A stretch of 64,000 nt of DNA from Certhia americana (taxonomy: Eukaryota > Chordata > Aves > Passeriformes > Certhiidae): assembly GCA_018697195.1 (NCBI GenBank), contig CM031879.1:32190031-32254030 (forward strand), read 5' to 3'. Every line of letters starts with the position of its first letter. Position 1 is the first letter of the stretch. Both the position numbers and the translations under genes were made by a program. The notes below the pieces were generated by a model that saw nothing but the letters and a program-made list of their open reading frames with translations, did not search any database and was not told the DNA's origin. Of this stretch, positions 63,246 to 64,000 are shown piece by piece.

Positions 63246-64000
63246 CCAAAACAGGAAGGTTAACTGCTGTTTAGTTATTCTTAAATCATATGTTGTTCTA
63301 TGATGGGTTCACTTCCAGACAGGTTGACTGAAGTTCTTTACTGGTCCACATGGAGAATATGGGAATGCTTTTGGATTAACAACTCCATCACAGCATCTGA
63401 ATATTGAATTACTGATTTTAGTACTCAGAATGGAAGAAAATATGGCTGAAATTTGGGGTAAAAATATGTCAAGGAGCACTTAATAATTACCTCTTAAAAA
63501 TTTTACATTTCTAGACACACGTGATATTTTGAAAATGGAATTTGACTTATTTTAAAGTTGTTTATGGCTTCTTTTTGTTTCTCAGTTACAATTTGCAGTT
63601 CCATACACAACGATAACTTTGTAAGTAAGGCATGCCCTTAATTCATGTACACTGTTAGTGGATAGTTCTCTGAATAGCGAAGTATGAATTTGCCTCTGAG
63701 GTTGCTTCTTTCAGAAGCTGTATCACATGTGATACCAGCAACAGGATTTGCCACTCCTAAGGCAGAAAATGAATGCTCAGAATATACTGATCTCTCTTGG
63801 CTGAGAGCCACACTTTTAATTTATCAGGCATGCTTTTCACTAATGGGTTAACCCTTATAGACAGCTAATGTTCCCTCTGCTTTTGCTGGAATACATTTAA
63901 GATAAAATATTTATATCTCTCCAGGAATAAGCATAAAAAAGGCAGGATTGTTCAAAATAATGGTCTAAAAGAGGAGTAAAAATGAGAGCCCAAAGTAGGC

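Larger units (their letters stand above)
58313..64000. other. Distal upstream flank, nothing recognised
   Basis: AT-rich intergenic DNA with homopolymer runs (58,985; 59,923; 63,231) and a 3 x 16 bp tandem repeat (63,098). Short frames at 60,730-61,255 and 62,347-62,607 do not resemble known proteins. No gene recognised up to the window end. Confidence 0.5.

Noticed and set aside
1..64000. Possible A-over-T strand skew that flips at the GRIP1 promoter, as transcription can cause
   Set aside because: Hand counts of nine evenly spaced 60-base rows in 1-50 kb gave 186 A to 166 T, and rows beyond 51 kb showed no consistent reversal. A full count could settle it, but I cannot claim it.
1..64000. 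CRISPR array, phage, operon or tRNA/rRNA genes
   Set aside because: No regularly spaced repeats, no clustered prokaryote-like genes and no cloverleaf or rRNA sequence recognised by eye. The window is vertebrate nuclear DNA.

Overview
The window looks like avian (probably passerine or other neoavian) nuclear DNA. It is AT-rich and almost free of coding sequence. CR1 LINE fragments occur in both orientations, carrying the CR1 3' ends typical of birds, and there is one solo LTR of a kind common in songbird genomes. There is no operon structure, no ribosome-binding-site pattern, no phage-like or CRISPR-like content, and no recognisable RNA gene. Nearly all long reading frames are chance frames, CpG-island artefacts or transposon remnants.

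The one host gene I can support lies on the minus strand. A CpG island at about 49,430-50,740 holds a short first coding exon at 50,063-50,009. It encodes MPGWKKNIPICLQAEPER and then meets a consensus splice donor. I recognise this as the alternative N-terminus of the b-type isoform of GRIP1 (glutamate receptor-interacting protein 1), including the cysteine at position 11 that is reported to be palmitoylated in GRIP1b. Positions 1-50,008 are therefore read as the 5' part of a very long GRIP1 intron 1. Positions 50,741-64,000 are upstream flanking DNA. In other vertebrates this side of GRIP1 faces CAND1, which is not in the window.

Layout. 1-1,940: intron with nothing recognised. 1,941-2,962: solo LTR, antisense to GRIP1. 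7,583-9,285: two CR1 pieces. 15,660-16,543: CR1 with part of the reverse-transcriptase region and an internal deletion. 20,422-20,910: an unexplained 162-codon ATG frame. 23,096-23,696: a much older CR1 relic. 28,681-36,050: two short CR1 tails. 38,229-38,812: CR1 3' portion. 49,430-50,740: GRIP1 promoter island with GC boxes, G-quadruplex motifs and an 11-codon upstream ORF. 50,741-64,000: intergenic DNA with simple repeats and a neat 3 x 16 bp tandem repeat.

I found no new multi-gene system. The points most worth following are the GRIP1 promoter and exon 1 (upstream ORF, isoform-specific N-terminus), the LTR with recognisable TATA-like and polyadenylation signals inside the intron, and the layered CR1 history.
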